From: Daldinia sp. FL1419
Lineage: Eukaryota; Ascomycota; Sordariomycetes; Xylariales; Hypoxylaceae
Direction of reading: 5' to 3'
NCBI GenBank assembly: GCA_025201765.1
Contig: MU623372.1
Coordinates: 227,659 to 291,658, forward strand
Length of the DNA stretch: 64,000 nucleotides
The position numbers were made by a program, and so were the translations under genes. This document shows, one piece after another, positions 1-11,329 of the stretch (its first letter is position 1; each line of letters starts with the position of its first letter). Under the pieces are notes generated by a model. It did not search any database. It saw only the letters and a list, made by a program, of their open reading frames with translations, and was not told where the DNA came from.

Positions 1-755
1 ATAAATGAACGGATGTTTGGGTCTCTATAGACACTTGATTGATAGGGGTAAGGGGTTAATCAAGCATGCCTTCTCCCCGTATCTCCCACAATCGGCGCTG
101 GGGCGTAATATATCGGGTGCGCCTGTCAGCTCTTTTGGTACACGGAATGATTATCATGAATTTATAATAACGAGGTAACATGTATCTTAGGTAGGTAGAT
201 ATCTGTATTTGTATTATCACTGGATAGAGTAGGTACGTATTAATTAATAGACGCATCACCCGAGCAACAATCCGACCTTGTACATATATACTTGAATAAC
301 AATGCAAACCAGCAATCGGAACACTTCCACTTTGTGGTCAAGCGGTACTGGGAGTAAAAACTGCTTCTAGGGGTGGCTTATGTATTTGCAGTGCACATGA
401 AAGAACTAGCTGAATCAAAGGTCCATTTCCGGGCGGGTTTTTCGCGGTGCTGGGTTCGAGTCTTCGGAATCATCCCACCGACTTTTTTGTCTTTTATTAT
501 TTTAATTATTTTTTCACTTTGTTAATGTTCCTTCTTGATTCTTGTACTACTTAACCACTTTCTCCTTTTTTTTTTTTCTTTTTTTTTTCCCAAGATTGAG
601 GTCTGTCGTAAACACAACTGGACAGAATATCATGAAGTCGTCGTACTGAGACAGCACCCTTATGTCGGTGGCGTTTATGAAGATTATTATGATTTAATCC
701 TCGAAAAACTAATATCAGACCAGATTTTATGTATTCCGAATAAAAACATTTTCTA
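1..755. other. Intergenic, no gene seen
   Basis: No convincing coding region. The stretch has mixed composition and a run of T-rich sequence near 561-590. It lies beyond the 3' end of the HET gene. Short open frames here have low-complexity Phe/Leu runs caused by the poly-T tract. Confidence 0.6.
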
Positions 756-3092
756 CTATGCTAAAGTAACCAATATCCATTCCCTCTCCTCCGCAAGCCC
801 AACCCAAGCCTCTTCATCAACCTCGCCAGTACCAATCCGCGAAGCAATACGCTTAACTGGGTCATCCCACTCTACAACCAAGACATTGAGCTTCTTTTCC
901 GCTCTAAGAACATTCATATTATTGTCGTTATACTTCCGCGATACAACGATAAGGGAATGCCTCCCGGACGGCTTGGGTGCTTGGTAGGGCAAAAACGGGT
1001 TCAATTCGCCAACCTGCTCTTTCTTTTCGTTGAATATCTTGCCGTCATCCAACACTAGCATGGCGTGGCTCGTCCAGAAGAGGAGACGCCCCGAGTCCTT
1101 AAAATATCCATCTATATTGTTTTGATGTATCAGGCTAGGGTCGATTGTGGTACTCCCCTTCCATCCTGCCGACGTCGTGTTATCCACACCATTCATATCG
1201 ATTCTTGACACGGACTCAAAATCTTTCTCGTTCGAAGAACATAGTAGTGCTGCCTTTCCGTTCGCGCCGAGCTTCATAATATCCAACTCCGGCTCCAGCA
1301 CAACCTGTCGCGGGGCGGGACGATTTACTCCGAATATGTTCTTCCACCCGAGCCAAGACCAGCTGGGGAACTGCACCTTATAGACAGTCCCGTCACTCGA
1401 CCTTACACGATGCATCTCTCGCCTCCGTTCCGGAAGTCCGTGTTCCCGCCACTCGCGATCCAGATACCAAGTGATATTATTCCAAGCCAAGCTCTCGTCG
1501 AACCTTATAGAGACCGAGTGACCCCAGTGGAACTCGTGGCCCGTGTTAACACCGACTCTCCTGAGTACCCCTGAAAATGCATCCAGAGCATCTGCTTGCA
1601 TGGTGAGCTTCCTGTTGCAATATCCCTTTATCATCGAGTTCAATTCGCTGTATGCGAAATTATTGCTGCTCCCAAACTCCCCGAAGACTTCGTGCCCGGA
1701 TAGTACGGAATAGATAATGTCGTTTGGGGCGACGACGGTGGGGAAGGCCTCGAAGGCGATGGTCTCGCAACATTTTGAAGTTTCGCAACTCCAGAAGACT
1801 TGGTCGGGAGTGATTATCAGGATTCTTTGGGAACATAGTCCCTCTTGGAATGTCCATCCACGTGTTTTCCACCGACTATCCTGGTACTCTTGGTCTAGGT
1901 GGTGGATGTCTATTAAAGCTAGGTCTTTAGCAACGCGCGCTATGCGCTGCTTGATGGTACGGGGTGTGCCGTTAATCCCAGAAAGCCCATCAGTTGCTGT
2001 TCCGCATGTCGCAACTATTGTTAATGCTGCTTTCGAGTAAATGAGATCCATCTGTGGGATCTGGATTGCTTTATCGGCGTCGGAATCTTGAATGACACAA
2101 AGTCGGTCAACCCAGAGATACCCTACCCCCATTTGCTTGGTTAATTCTATCGCATCCACGATTGTCTTCGGTAGCGGCTGCTCCCAAAGAACACCGGGAG
2201 TCTTCATGTCTTTTACGTTTGCTGTGGTCGTTTGTAAGGGATCCGTCTCATCGCCCCATACGTAACTGAGCGCAAAATAGGGGCACGGCTCTAACGCCTC
2301 AACTAGGCACCGCCGGCGAACATCAATGAACCGCAGATTTTCAGGCCACGAAGCACCAGGCGCGAGCCAAGGAGGTTGACTACACTTAGCCCCGTGCGTC
2401 TCAAGACACGTCTCGTACCATTGTTTAAGTAACCCGGCATTAACTTCCGACTCGACCCTCCTCCCCGACGGAAACACCGCAAACGGTTCTTCCCCTGACA
2501 CATAATCATCTACACTCGGCACGGGGTACAAGCACGGATGCAACTGCAAAAACCGTTGCGCAGTCTGTTCCACTGGACTAAGACCAGCCAGCACCACCAA
2601 CTTACTCAAACTATTATTCCTTCTTCCCTTGCCATCACCCCTTTTCTCGCTCTCTAGAACGATACCCCGTTTCTCAAGCGAGTCGTAAAATTCCTGCAAC
2701 ACCAAATTGGTAGAAGAATACCCCGGCTTCGTACCCGCGTAAAAAGCATCCAGTAGCGCATCTACCTGCGACAACTTGCTTGACAGCACGGAGGACCCGA
2801 GACGGTTTCTGCTGCTCCAGAAGGCGCACGTGATGTTCTCCGGGCTGTCGAGGGATTCCGCGATAGGCCACCAGGGCTTTAAGCCGCGAGAAGCGTCCGC
2901 TATTAAGTTGCATAACTCGCAAGTCTTTGCTGCCTCGTGGATCGTGCCGAGGTTATGCTCGCCGCTTTTGAGCTGTCCATTTTGGATGGCGTCTTTGCGT
3001 GGGTTGAAGAGACCGGTTGTCACTTGGACCCAATCAATTGAGCTGCAGAAATCGCATAGCCGGACTTTGTTGTCTATTTGCGCTTCAGCCAT
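756..3092 (-). CDS. HET-domain (heterokaryon incompatibility) protein
   Basis: An intronless frame of 778 residues beginning MAEAQIDNKVRLCDFC at an ATG in good context. Residues about 270-420 form a HET domain: the opening block ALSYVWGDETDP, then a block ending in YLWVDRLCVIQDSDADK, and the later RGWTFQEGLCSQRILI block. HET domains are found in fungal allorecognition proteins that trigger cell death when incompatible hyphae fuse. Many HET proteins have no known partner, and nothing here identifies one. The N-terminal CDFC...CELC cysteine pairs are commonly seen ahead of this domain. No transmembrane segment or STAND/NTPase domain is visible. The gene is complete and lies tail-outward next to nop2 on the same strand. 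The family assignment is firm; a role in incompatibility is inference. Confidence 0.93.
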   Translation of the reverse strand: MAEAQIDNKVRLCDFCSSIDWVQVTTGLFNPRKDAIQNGQLKSGEHNLGTIHEAAKTCELCNLIADASRGLKPWWPIAESLDSPENITCAFWSSRNRLGSSVLSSKLSQVDALLDAFYAGTKPGYSSTNLVLQEFYDSLEKRGIVLESEKRGDGKGRRNNSLSKLVVLAGLSPVEQTAQRFLQLHPCLYPVPSVDDYVSGEEPFAVFPSGRRVESEVNAGLLKQWYETCLETHGAKCSQPPWLAPGASWPENLRFIDVRRRCLVEALEPCPYFALSYVWGDETDPLQTTTANVKDMKTPGVLWEQPLPKTIVDAIELTKQMGVGYLWVDRLCVIQDSDADKAIQIPQMDLIYSKAALTIVATCGTATDGLSGINGTPRTIKQRIARVAKDLALIDIHHLDQEYQDSRWKTRGWTFQEGLCSQRILIITPDQVFWSCETSKCCETIAFEAFPTVVAPNDIIYSVLSGHEVFGEFGSSNNFAYSELNSMIKGYCNRKLTMQADALDAFSGVLRRVGVNTGHEFHWGHSVSIRFDESLAWNNITWYLDREWREHGLPERRREMHRVRSSDGTVYKVQFPSWSWLGWKNIFGVNRPAPRQVVLEPELDIMKLGANGKAALLCSSNEKDFESVSRIDMNGVDNTTSAGWKGSTTIDPSLIHQNNIDGYFKDSGRLLFWTSHAMLVLDDGKIFNEKKEQVGELNPFLPYQAPKPSGRHSLIVVSRKYNDNNMNVLRAEKKLNVLVVEWDDPVKRIASRIGTGEVDEEAWVGLAEEREWILVTLA

Positions 3093-3600
3093 GACGATTA
3101 ATGGGCGGACGTTACGACCAGTTTCATACTGAATGATATCCAGGCCTTATAAGCGGCTGAGAGAACTATATTCTATTTCCATATTATTTAGTTATATATG
3201 GTAATGGTTAGAATATTCAAAATCCATTCGAAAATGGACTGTTCTGGCCCGAGTAAGGAAGGTGTGGAATAGGGACTTAGCTGCGGCTGAGAGGTCACGC
3301 GAACGTTTGCATACCTAGTATACGCTAAGCTAGGTAGTTGCGCTGGTAGATATCACCCTCTCTAATGACACACAGAAAAATAATAGGCATATTTTTCATC
3401 ACGGAGCCTGAACTGGTGGGATTGGGAGTGTTAAAGCTCTGGGTATCGGAATGGAATATGATCATGAATTGTTCCAATATATGAGAAGGTCAGTAACATA
3501 ATAATCATTTGCACGATTCACATGACAGATGGCGCTTAAGTTGGTATCACAATTCTTTCCAATTCCAAACGAGAATAATATTACGCCTTCAAGCTTCTAG
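3093..3600. other. Intergenic between nop2 3' end and HET promoter
   Basis: Both neighbours are on the minus strand, so this segment holds the terminator side of the HET upstream region: the HET promoter lies at its left and the nop2 3' region at its right. AT-rich stretches lie at 3170-3210. No other feature was recognised. Confidence 0.5.
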
Positions 3601-5721
3601 CTATATCTTCTTTTTGCTCTTCGTCTTGCTTTCGCTCTTAGCCGCACCCTTAGCCTCTTTTTTGGCAACGGTATTACTTTCGGCCTTCTTCTCGCTCTTC
3701 TCCTCGGTCTTCTTTTCTGCATCCCCATTCGTAGCCGGCTTCTTCAAAGCCTTGGGATCAAGACCACGTTTCCTCATCGCGTTGCGCTTCGCCCTCTCCA
3801 TATACTTCTCATCCTCCTCCTCGTCGAAACCACCAAAGTCACCACCCTGACCAGGTACGCTGTCATCAGTCGCGATAGGCGTCTTATCAACAACTTCCTC
3901 TTCTACGCGCGGTGCTGAGGCTCCTTGGGCAGGCTTGTCCTTGACAAGGTTGGCCGGTGTAGGTCCAACCTTCTGGAACTTGGCGACAAAGAAACCATCG
4001 ACGTTGTAGGTGTGCGGGTAGTATCGGCGTGTTAGACGTAGGCTAGGGTCGAACTTCTTTCCCATGTAGCTAGTGAAACCTTCCTTACCGAATGGTAGTT
4101 CAGTAGAGACCAACTTGACGTTGGGTCGCTTGTTTAGCGCGTACTGGACTACTTGCTCATTCTCTTCGACGGTGACTGAACATGTAGAGTAGACTAGGAA
4201 ACCACCAGTTTTGCTTGCGTGGTTGACCGAGTCGATAGCAGCTAATAGAAGTTGCTTTTGAGTGTGGGGTAAAACCATGAAATCCTTCTCGTCCTTGTTC
4301 GTCTTGACTGAGGGATCCTTAGCGATAACTCCTGTACCTGAGCAAGGAGCATCAAGAAGGACTCGATCGAAGCCACCGATGACTCTCGGGAACTCTCGGG
4401 CGTCGTAGTTGCAGACAATCACGTTGCGACAACCAAGACGGTGAATGTTACCAATCAAACCCTTCGCACGAGACTTGCTCGGATCGTTGGCGAATATACA
4501 ACCGGTATTCTTCATCATAGCAGCCATATGTGTCGTTTTACCACCAGGAGCGGAGGCCATATCGAGTACTCGTTCGCCTTCTTGTGGGCTAAGAGCCATG
4601 ACGGGCAAGAACGAGGACGCGGCTTGGAGAATGTAGTGACCAGCAAGATATTCGGGTGTAGCACCGAGGGGAACATTGCTTTCAAAGATCTGTAATCCAA
4701 CCTTGGACCATTTGCCTACCGGCTCTAGAGTAACGCCACGGTTTATCAGAGCTTGGGCTAAATCTCGGCGATGGGTTCGTAGGGTGTTTGTTCGGATGAC
4801 GACAGGTCGCGCCGTCTCGTTAGCCTCGAAGAACGCAAAGGCCTCTCTTGGCGGGAAGAGGTTCATAAGTTTTTCGGCGAGATATTCTGAATAGCCATAG
4901 TAGGCGCAAATATCCTTTAGCAATTGTGTCGTATATTCAGCCCTGGATCTACCCTCCTCCGCTGCGTTCGCAAAGTCGTCTAAGACACGTATCGTATCCG
5001 TAATTCTCGTCCTTAGTAATTGTAGATCTGGTGCAAGGAGCGCCTTCGTCTTCAGCGCCAGATCGTCTTCTTCCTCGTCATCGAGGATGTGTGGTCGCTC
5101 AATATTAGTTTGGAGCGCTGCTTCTTCCAATTCGGCTTGTGCTTCCGCTTCTTCTTGCGCCTTCTGTCTGTCTAATTTGTTGGATAAGCCGACAATGTTT
5201 GCCGCCGTTAACTTCTCTTCAGCATCTGACTCGTCTTCATCTTCTGAGAACATCGCCTTTCGCTCCCTCTGGTCCTCGGCGTCAGAGTCGAATACGGAAT
5301 CGTCTGAGCCTATGAAATCGTCTCCTAGACCGCCCATTTCTTCGTCCTCAAGGCCCGAGAATTCATCGCCTTCCGGCTCGGAGCCACTAAAGCCTTCACC
5401 AAGACCGTCGCTAAGCTCTTCGTCGGATTCTTCTATAGGAACGGGTTTCTTGGACTTCGACTTGGTGTTCTTTCCATTTTGCTTAGGCGCCGGTGCAGCT
5501 TTCGCGCCATTGGACTTTCCATTAGCTTTAGAACCAGCCTTTTTTACTGCAGCACCATTGGACTTAGAAGCAGGCTCAGCGGTTTTCCGCTTCTTCTTAT
5601 TCGGTGCCTCGGTAGGAACGTCGTCTACAGGCAAACCAGCCTTTCGCTTTAATTTCGCAAAGTGTTCCTCTGATAATGGCTCAGGAGGGCCCTGTTTCTT
5701 CATGCGACGACCGACACCCAT
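3601..5721 (-). CDS. nop2: 25S rRNA (cytosine-C5)-methyltransferase Nop2
   Basis: An intronless 706-residue protein. The start MGVGRRMKKQ follows AAAA, a strong fungal context. Nop2 methylates a cytosine in 25S rRNA and is needed for 60S subunit assembly in the nucleolus. The layout fits Nop2/NSUN1: a Lys-rich N-terminus, a long acidic Asp/Glu/Ser region (about residues 95-190), a central SAM-dependent fold with GERVLDMASAPGGKTTHMA, motif IV DAPCSGTG near residue 457, motif VI STCSV near residue 513 (Cys nucleophile), and a Lys/Ala-rich C-terminal tail. Both catalytic cysteines are present. The gene is divergent from get5 across about 400 bp. Length and motif order match yeast Nop2 (about 618 residues) with longer tails. 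Confidence 0.95.
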   Translation of the reverse strand: MGVGRRMKKQGPPEPLSEEHFAKLKRKAGLPVDDVPTEAPNKKKRKTAEPASKSNGAAVKKAGSKANGKSNGAKAAPAPKQNGKNTKSKSKKPVPIEESDEELSDGLGEGFSGSEPEGDEFSGLEDEEMGGLGDDFIGSDDSVFDSDAEDQRERKAMFSEDEDESDAEEKLTAANIVGLSNKLDRQKAQEEAEAQAELEEAALQTNIERPHILDDEEEDDLALKTKALLAPDLQLLRTRITDTIRVLDDFANAAEEGRSRAEYTTQLLKDICAYYGYSEYLAEKLMNLFPPREAFAFFEANETARPVVIRTNTLRTHRRDLAQALINRGVTLEPVGKWSKVGLQIFESNVPLGATPEYLAGHYILQAASSFLPVMALSPQEGERVLDMASAPGGKTTHMAAMMKNTGCIFANDPSKSRAKGLIGNIHRLGCRNVIVCNYDAREFPRVIGGFDRVLLDAPCSGTGVIAKDPSVKTNKDEKDFMVLPHTQKQLLLAAIDSVNHASKTGGFLVYSTCSVTVEENEQVVQYALNKRPNVKLVSTELPFGKEGFTSYMGKKFDPSLRLTRRYYPHTYNVDGFFVAKFQKVGPTPANLVKDKPAQGASAPRVEEEVVDKTPIATDDSVPGQGGDFGGFDEEEDEKYMERAKRNAMRKRGLDPKALKKPATNGDAEKKTEEKSEKKAESNTVAKKEAKGAAKSESKTKSKKKI

Positions 5722-6117
5722 TTTTGTTGGTGGTATTATGTGAAAATTGGTGGATGTGTCGAATCGCTATAAGAGGTGTACTTGGAGCTGAACACTCTAA
5801 AGATTCCAATGTCTCTCGCGGTTTGACCTCGAACTTTTTTTCTTGCGATAAGTCGATAACGATTGGATCCACTATTATTAGAAGCCTGGGATTGGATGAT
5901 CTGAGTTAGCGTGCTGACTCCACTTAAAGTACTCAGGTACACAGTTACTCAGGTACAACCAAGCTTCAGCCACAAAGTGGGATAACTTTTGAGGCGCATG
6001 TCTGTAGGGCGGGACATCGCGATCGTCACTAAAGAGTTCAAGGCGGCCTGAACTGTCTACAACATCCTAAACTCCTCATATCATATCTGAGATCTCGTGT
6101 AACCATCACAAACAAAA
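5722..6117. promoter_or_regulatory. Shared divergent promoter of nop2 and get5
   Basis: A 396-bp spacer separates two head-to-head housekeeping genes, so both promoters must lie here. The get5 start at 6118 follows ACAAAAATG. I see no clear TATA box. No specific factor site is claimed. Confidence 0.6.
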
Positions 6118-6778
6118 ATGACAGAAGTATCGTTTGCAAGATCCTTCCTCGCGGCTCTTGATACCCGTCCAATCAGGCTATCTGCCGAGCATGTCGAGAA
6201 TCCTAAGAGCTACGCTGCGCGCAGCGCCGTATGTAGCACCCCGCGACTGTCTCATTCTTTCGAGCTAACAATGAGTCTAGTATATACTCCCTAAAATGCG
6301 CAAGCCCATGAGTAAACGCAAAGCCACGACCGTAGCGCCGGGTCAGGAGCATAGCCTCACTGTCCTCGTCAAATCCCTCCGCAACCCGCCGTTGGACATC
6401 AAGCTTTCGTCTCAGACGCTCAACACATCCGTCCTAGACATCAAGTGTGCCGTATGGCAGGATACAGGAATACCGGTTGACAAGATGAAGTTGCTATACA
6501 AAAAGAAGCCAGTCGCGGATAGCAAAGTGCTAAAGGACCTTGCGGGAGAAGGCGAGACAACCGTTGAATTCTCAGTCATGGTTATGGGAGGAGCCGCGGC
6601 TATCAAACCAACACCAGCACAGGCTGAAGTAGCACAGGGACAAAGCGGCAGCGAAGTATTAAATAGCAAGGAGTTTTGGGATGACTTAAGGGGGTTCCTG
6701 TTACAGCGAATACGGGACGAAAAGACGGCCGACGAACTAGCAAACACATTCCAGGCGGCTTGGAAAGCCAAAGCATAG
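6118..6778 (+). CDS. get5: Get5/Mdy2 ubiquitin-like protein of the tail-anchored protein insertion pathway
   Basis: Two exons: 6118-6228 and 6281-6778, with intron 6229-6280 (GTATGT..CTAAC..TAG), giving 202 residues. The N-terminal stretch (about residues 1-45, MTEVSFARSFLAALDTRPIR) looks like the Get4-binding region of Get5. Residues about 60-120 form a ubiquitin-like domain containing TSVLDIKCAVWQDTGIPVDK and KLLYKKKPVADSKVLKDL. The C-terminus (EFWDDLRGFLLQRI ... ANTFQAAWKA) matches the short Get5 homodimerisation helix region. Get5 links Get4 and Sgt2 when tail-anchored proteins are handed to Get3 for insertion into the ER. The open frame alone would start at 6296 and lose the Get4-binding part; the intron restores it in frame. 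All three family parts are present. Confidence 0.88.
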
Positions 6779-7198
6779 GCTTAAGAATATACGGATAACG
6801 TGCCACTCCAAATAGTTAGTTTACAAAGCTAGGCCAGACTGGAGTACATGGATATTTAAAGGCTGCGAAAAAAAAATGATATTAATAATGGCGTAGACAT
6901 CTGACCAAGGAGCACAATAGGAACGATCTACATTCAAATATGACCTTTTGTGTTGTGTGGCGGTGTATACCGATGGCTAACATCACAGCTTGACAATTCA
7001 TGTCTGCCCTCTAAGGAAAAATAAACAGCGACCAAAGCGGCCCCTACTCCATCGTAATGGCAGGGAGAGAGTTTACGTCCATCCTGCAGTTTTCGTAGAC
7101 GTCGTGGATCCTTGGCACGCGAGTGCCCCCCCTCAAGTTAAATGATCCTCCAGCAACTCCGCAGCAGTTGCTCTCGGGTTTCGGCGGTCCGAGGGCGC
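6779..7198. other. Convergent 3' intergenic region (get5 / cofilin)
   Basis: get5 (plus) and cofilin (minus) run towards each other, so the segment holds two 3' UTRs. There is an A9 tract near 6868-6876. No further feature was seen. Confidence 0.5.
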
Positions 7199-8048
7199 TT
7201 AACCGGCTAGACCTTTGCTGACCACCTTTAGTACCGTGTCGTATTCGATGTCGTCCTGGTCGTTGGCCTGTAGTTCGATGGCGATACCGGTGAGAGAGCG
7301 CTTCAGGGCCTCCTTCGACGAGGCGTACACCATCTTGGCCTTTTAAGGGGGTTAGTATTAGGCTACGGTAGACGAGGCAAAAGATTATTGCGTATACTAA
7401 CCATGACGTTGGCATCATCGGGGGACCACGCGATGAAGGTAATCTTGTTTCTATATACTATTAGTATGATGGGCTTATTGCACTAATCGAGGCAACCAAC
7501 CGCGAGCCTTCTCCGCTAGCAAGGCTGTATTCGAAGTCGTAGACAGCGTATCGGGGACCCTTGCTGGTAGCACCCTACAGGTAGATGATTAGGAATAAAT
7601 CTAAAAACGTGATTCTCCTGGCGAAGGGTTGATGCTTACGCTCTTGGTCTTGGTGGTGGCGTTTAGGAGCTTCTCACGGAAGGTTTCCCAGTTGGGGTCC
7701 GAAGAAGTTTCCTCGACGACGATTTCTCGGTTGTTGTCCGACAGCTTGAAGATGACGTACTTGTGCTTCTTTGCAAGCTTAAGGTCGTTGTACGCAGTGA
7801 TGCACTCCTGCGAGACGGTCGCTCTAGATAGCCATCGATATTAGCTCCTATTCTCTCCTATTCTGAATACGCGCCGGAAAGAGCGGTGCGTCGTGAAGGC
7901 GCATAATGACGCGCGGATAGGGGGTGGCCGACGAAGACAAGAACAGGACGACGATTAACTAAAAGGAGACACGAACCCTGATTGAGACTACGGAAAGATA
8001 CTATTAGTAGGCTTCCCAAAAGGGTTGATTGGGCTCGATACTCACCAT
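7199..8048 (-). CDS. cof1: Cofilin (actin-depolymerising factor)
   Basis: Six exons on the minus strand: 8046-8048 (ATG only), 7977-7987 (11-nt microexon), 7640-7823, 7501-7574, 7402-7450, 7199-7339. They total 462 nt and encode 153 residues. All junctions are GT..AG and the phases agree throughout. The product begins MSQSGATVSQECITAYNDLK and ends KVVSKGLAG. It contains YVIFKLSDN, the ADF-fold core PRYAVYDFEY, and the actin-binding helix KMVYASSKEALKRSL. Cofilin binds G- and F-actin and severs filaments. Length equals other filamentous-fungal cofilins. Simple open frames miss the N-terminus because the start codon sits alone in its exon, followed by introns of 58 and 153 bp. The reading is firm since only this splice pattern gives the family-typical N-terminus. 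Confidence 0.93.
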
Positions 8049-9423
8049 TTTGGCGATATGATTAAGCTACACCGGTACCAAATGAGATTCCGAAGACAAG
8101 CTATGGATGTGGGTTGTTAGCGGGGTCCGAAGAAGTGCTATACAAGTTAAATGTTGAAGCAGATTCAGAGGGAAATAATACAAAGTAAAGCTGCAAAACT
8201 AACATGAATCGCTGAATATGGCTATCCACCTAAAGGGAGGGTCTCGTGGTCGGGGTTTGTAAATAAAATGCGATGGATGTTTTGGAAGGACAACAATAGA
8301 AAGGAAGAGTCGGAGAGAGAGTAGTGTAAGTAGTGTAAGTAGTAGTTTTTAGTGTGGGCCCTATCGCAATGGAGGGGAAAGTCGGGCTGATGAAAAAGAG
8401 GCACGCACGATGAGCAGAGAAATCAACACACAAAGCCTTGGTGGTTGGTGGGGTCAAACGTTTTGGGAGGGAATTAGGAGGGAGTTGGGAGGGGATTAGG
8501 GGGGCGACGGGACAGGGGTTTTCAGTGGATGAAGAAGTTGTAGGTGGGCAGGTCGGCCATGAGATAAATAATATAACGCCCTGAACGCCTGCCTATCATA
8601 GGCTACGTAGAATAGAGGTACTTGGTAAAAATACATGGAACTAATAGCCACTAACCGTACAATTGCTTGGTACCTTTAACGATTGAAACCTCTGAATTTA
8701 GTACACATTGAAAAAAAAACTAAAAAAAAAAAAAAAAAAAAACTACACTTATTTTCTTGGCGGTAACTGGGTCGACCGTTAGACCCGTCAGATAACGAAA
8801 TTTCGCAGCAACTACACGTGACTCCTTTAATTTCCATCGAACTGGGCCTACATGTATCCAATCTTTAGTTAAGGTACGTTTAGATTTCAGGGGTTACCAC
8901 TAGGTACGATCACTATATACGATACAACCTAGGTATACAAGGTATACAAGGTAAGTATGTACCTTATTGTCACTGCCTAAGGTAGTCGCCTCTAATAAGG
9001 ACGAGCCACACGAGATTCGTCATCGCGTATCACTATATATGTCATCCTAATTTCTAGGCAGAACTTGAGATAATTACAAAATTTGATGCCTAATGAGAAG
9101 GGACTAGAAAAAAAAGGGGGGGGGGCCGAAACCTAGGTAATTATCATCATCAGATCAATTATTTGATCACCTACACCACACGTAGGTTGGAATTTCGTAG
9201 TTCGTAGCTAATATACAACTCTTCATAACGCCGCTCGGGATATCAAGGTATGATGAATAATGCACAGGGGGAGAGAGGTAGAGAGGTAGAGGGGAGATAT
9301 AGAGGAAGACATATGACAGAGATAACGTTCGTTAATCCGTCCGTATAACGCCGAGGTCAATGCTCCCAACCCAAAACTTTTGATACATGACAGGATAAAA
9401 GGTTCATTAATAACATGAACTCA
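8049..9423. other. Intergenic: cofilin promoter and hsp60 3' region
   Basis: The cofilin promoter occupies the left side; on the transcribed strand it is pyrimidine-rich between about 8220 and 8320. Homopolymer tracts occur at about 8711-8740 (two A runs) and 9108-9125 (A run followed by a run of about ten G). Short purine-rich repeats (gagaggta units) lie around 9268-9300. No gene-like frame or RNA gene was recognised. Confidence 0.5.
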
Positions 9424-11329
9424 TTACATCATCCCTCCCATGCCACCCATACCTCCCATTCCGCCCATGCCGCCCATGCCACCAGCAGGCTTCTCTTCAG
9501 GAGCCTCAACGATGGCGACCTCAGTGGTGCCTAGTAGCGATGCGACACCGCTAGCGTCAACTAGACCAGTTCGGACAACCTTGAGCGGGTCAAGGATACC
9601 GGCTTGGATCATGTCCACGTACTCTCCCTTGGCGCTGTCGAAGCCCTTGTTGAAGTCGCTGCCGAACTCATCCATAAGCTTGCCAACGACAACAGAGCCC
9701 TCGAGACCAGCGTTCTCAACGATCGTCCTGGCAGGTCGAGTAATCGCATTCTTGACGATGCTAACACCGAGTTGTTGGTCGAAGTTAGCGGGCTTGACGT
9801 CCTTCAAGGCGTTGCTAGCAGCCTTAAGAAGGGCAGTACCACCACCGGGTAAGATACCCTCCTCGACGGCAGCACGGGTAGCATTAAGGGCATCGACGAA
9901 GCGGTCCTTCTTCTCACCGACCTCAACCTCGGAAGAACCACCGACCTTGATGACGGCAACACCACCGGAGAGCTTAGCAAGACGCTCCTGGAGCTTCTCC
10001 TTCTCGTAATCGGAAGTGCTGGAGTCGCTCATGACGCCACGGATCTGTTCGCATCGCTGAGCGATAGAGTCCTTGCTGCCCTCTCCGTTAAGGATGATGG
10101 TATCCTCCTTAGTGATGGTGATGGAACCAGTGGAACCAAGCATGTCAGGGGTAGCCTTCTCGAGCTTGATGTCAAGTTCGTCGGTGAAAACGGTACCGTT
10201 GGTGAGGACAGCGATATCGCCGAGGATCGACTTTCGGTTGTCACCGAAGCCAGGGGCCTTGACAGCAGCAACCTGGAGCTGACCACGGAGCTTGTTCAAG
10301 ATGCAGACAGCCAGGGCCTCGCCGTCAATGTCCTCAGCAATGATGACAAGAGGTCGTCGCAGTTGGGTAGAGGCCTCGAGAGCGGGGATGATATCTTGCA
10401 CAGCGGAAATCTTCTTCTCAGAAAGGAGGATGAGAGGCTTCTCGAACTCGACCTTCTGGGACTTGGCGTCGGTGATGAAGTAGGGAGAAACGAAGCCACG
10501 GTCGAATCGCATACCCTCAGTGACCTCTAACTCGTCGTTCATGGTCTTTCCTTCCTTGACAGTGATAACACCCTCCTTGCCGACCTTCTCCATAGCATTG
10601 GCAATTAGCTTACCAATGTGGGTGTCTCCGTTGGCGCTGATAGTGGCGACCTGGGCGACTTCTTCGCTAGTCGTAATATCCCTCTTGTTCTTCTGGAGGT
10701 ATTCAACGACGGCGTCAACAGCCGCCTGTGTACCCCGCCGCAGATCCATGGGGTTGCAGCCAGCGGCGACATTCTTGACGGTTTCCGAGAAGATAGCGCG
10801 GGCTAGGACAGTAGCGCTCGTAGTTCCGTCACCAGCAGATTCGTTTGTCTTGGATGCGACGTCTTGTAATAACTTGGCGCCGAGGTTTTCGAACTTGTCT
10901 TGTAAGCTGATAGCTCTTGCGACAGTAACACCGTCTAGGGTCCGTAGTTAGCAATTTGACGCAATTGGAATAGATAGCGAGGGTTATGCATACCCTTTGT
11001 GATCTTGGGGGAGCCGTAGCTCGACTCGATTAAGACATTTCGACCCTTAGGGCCGAGTGTGGTGGCGACAGCTTTGGCGAGAGTCTCGACACCGGCAAGA
11101 AGGGAAGCCCGGCCCTCGACGCCGAACTTGAGTTCCTACGACGATATATGTTAATAATCCATACAATACACCATATGATTGCACTTTTTGCTTTATGGCC
11201 TCATAATCAAGAGTTACCAACCTTGTGTGCGAATCGAAGCTGTTGCGAAAGACCTGCACCAGCCCGGTATTTGCTGGCAGCCGAAGATAAGACCGAGGCC
11301 CGCGCTCGGGAGGAAAGAGCTCGCTGCAT
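9424..11329 (-). CDS. hsp60: Mitochondrial chaperonin Hsp60
   Basis: Three exons: 11222-11329, 10994-11135 and 9424-10934, separated by introns of 86 and 59 bp, giving 586 residues. The first exon encodes an Arg/Ser/Ala-rich presequence (MQRALSSRARASVLSSAASK...) typical of matrix import. The mature part opens KELKFGVEGRASLLAGVETL and carries the nucleotide-binding blocks TLGPKGRNVLIESSYGSP, DGVTVARAI and GDGTTSATVLARAI. The GroEL/Hsp60 signature AAVEEGILPGGGTALL is present and the protein ends in Gly-Gly-Met repeats (GGMGGMGG..MM). It folds imported proteins in the mitochondrial matrix with Hsp10. The second intron splits the Asp codon of ITKDGVTV and is needed to keep the frame. Confidence 0.97.

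Noticed and set aside
337..463. A-box-like TGGTCAAGCGGT and B-box-like GGTTCGAGTCT resembling a tRNA gene
   Set aside because: The would-be T-arm does not pair (CTGGG against CTTCG), no acceptor stem is found, and the box spacing is too long.
535..987. 150-residue plus-strand frame
   Set aside because: Starts in a poly-T tract, has Phe-rich low complexity, and overlaps the 3' end of the HET gene on the opposite strand.
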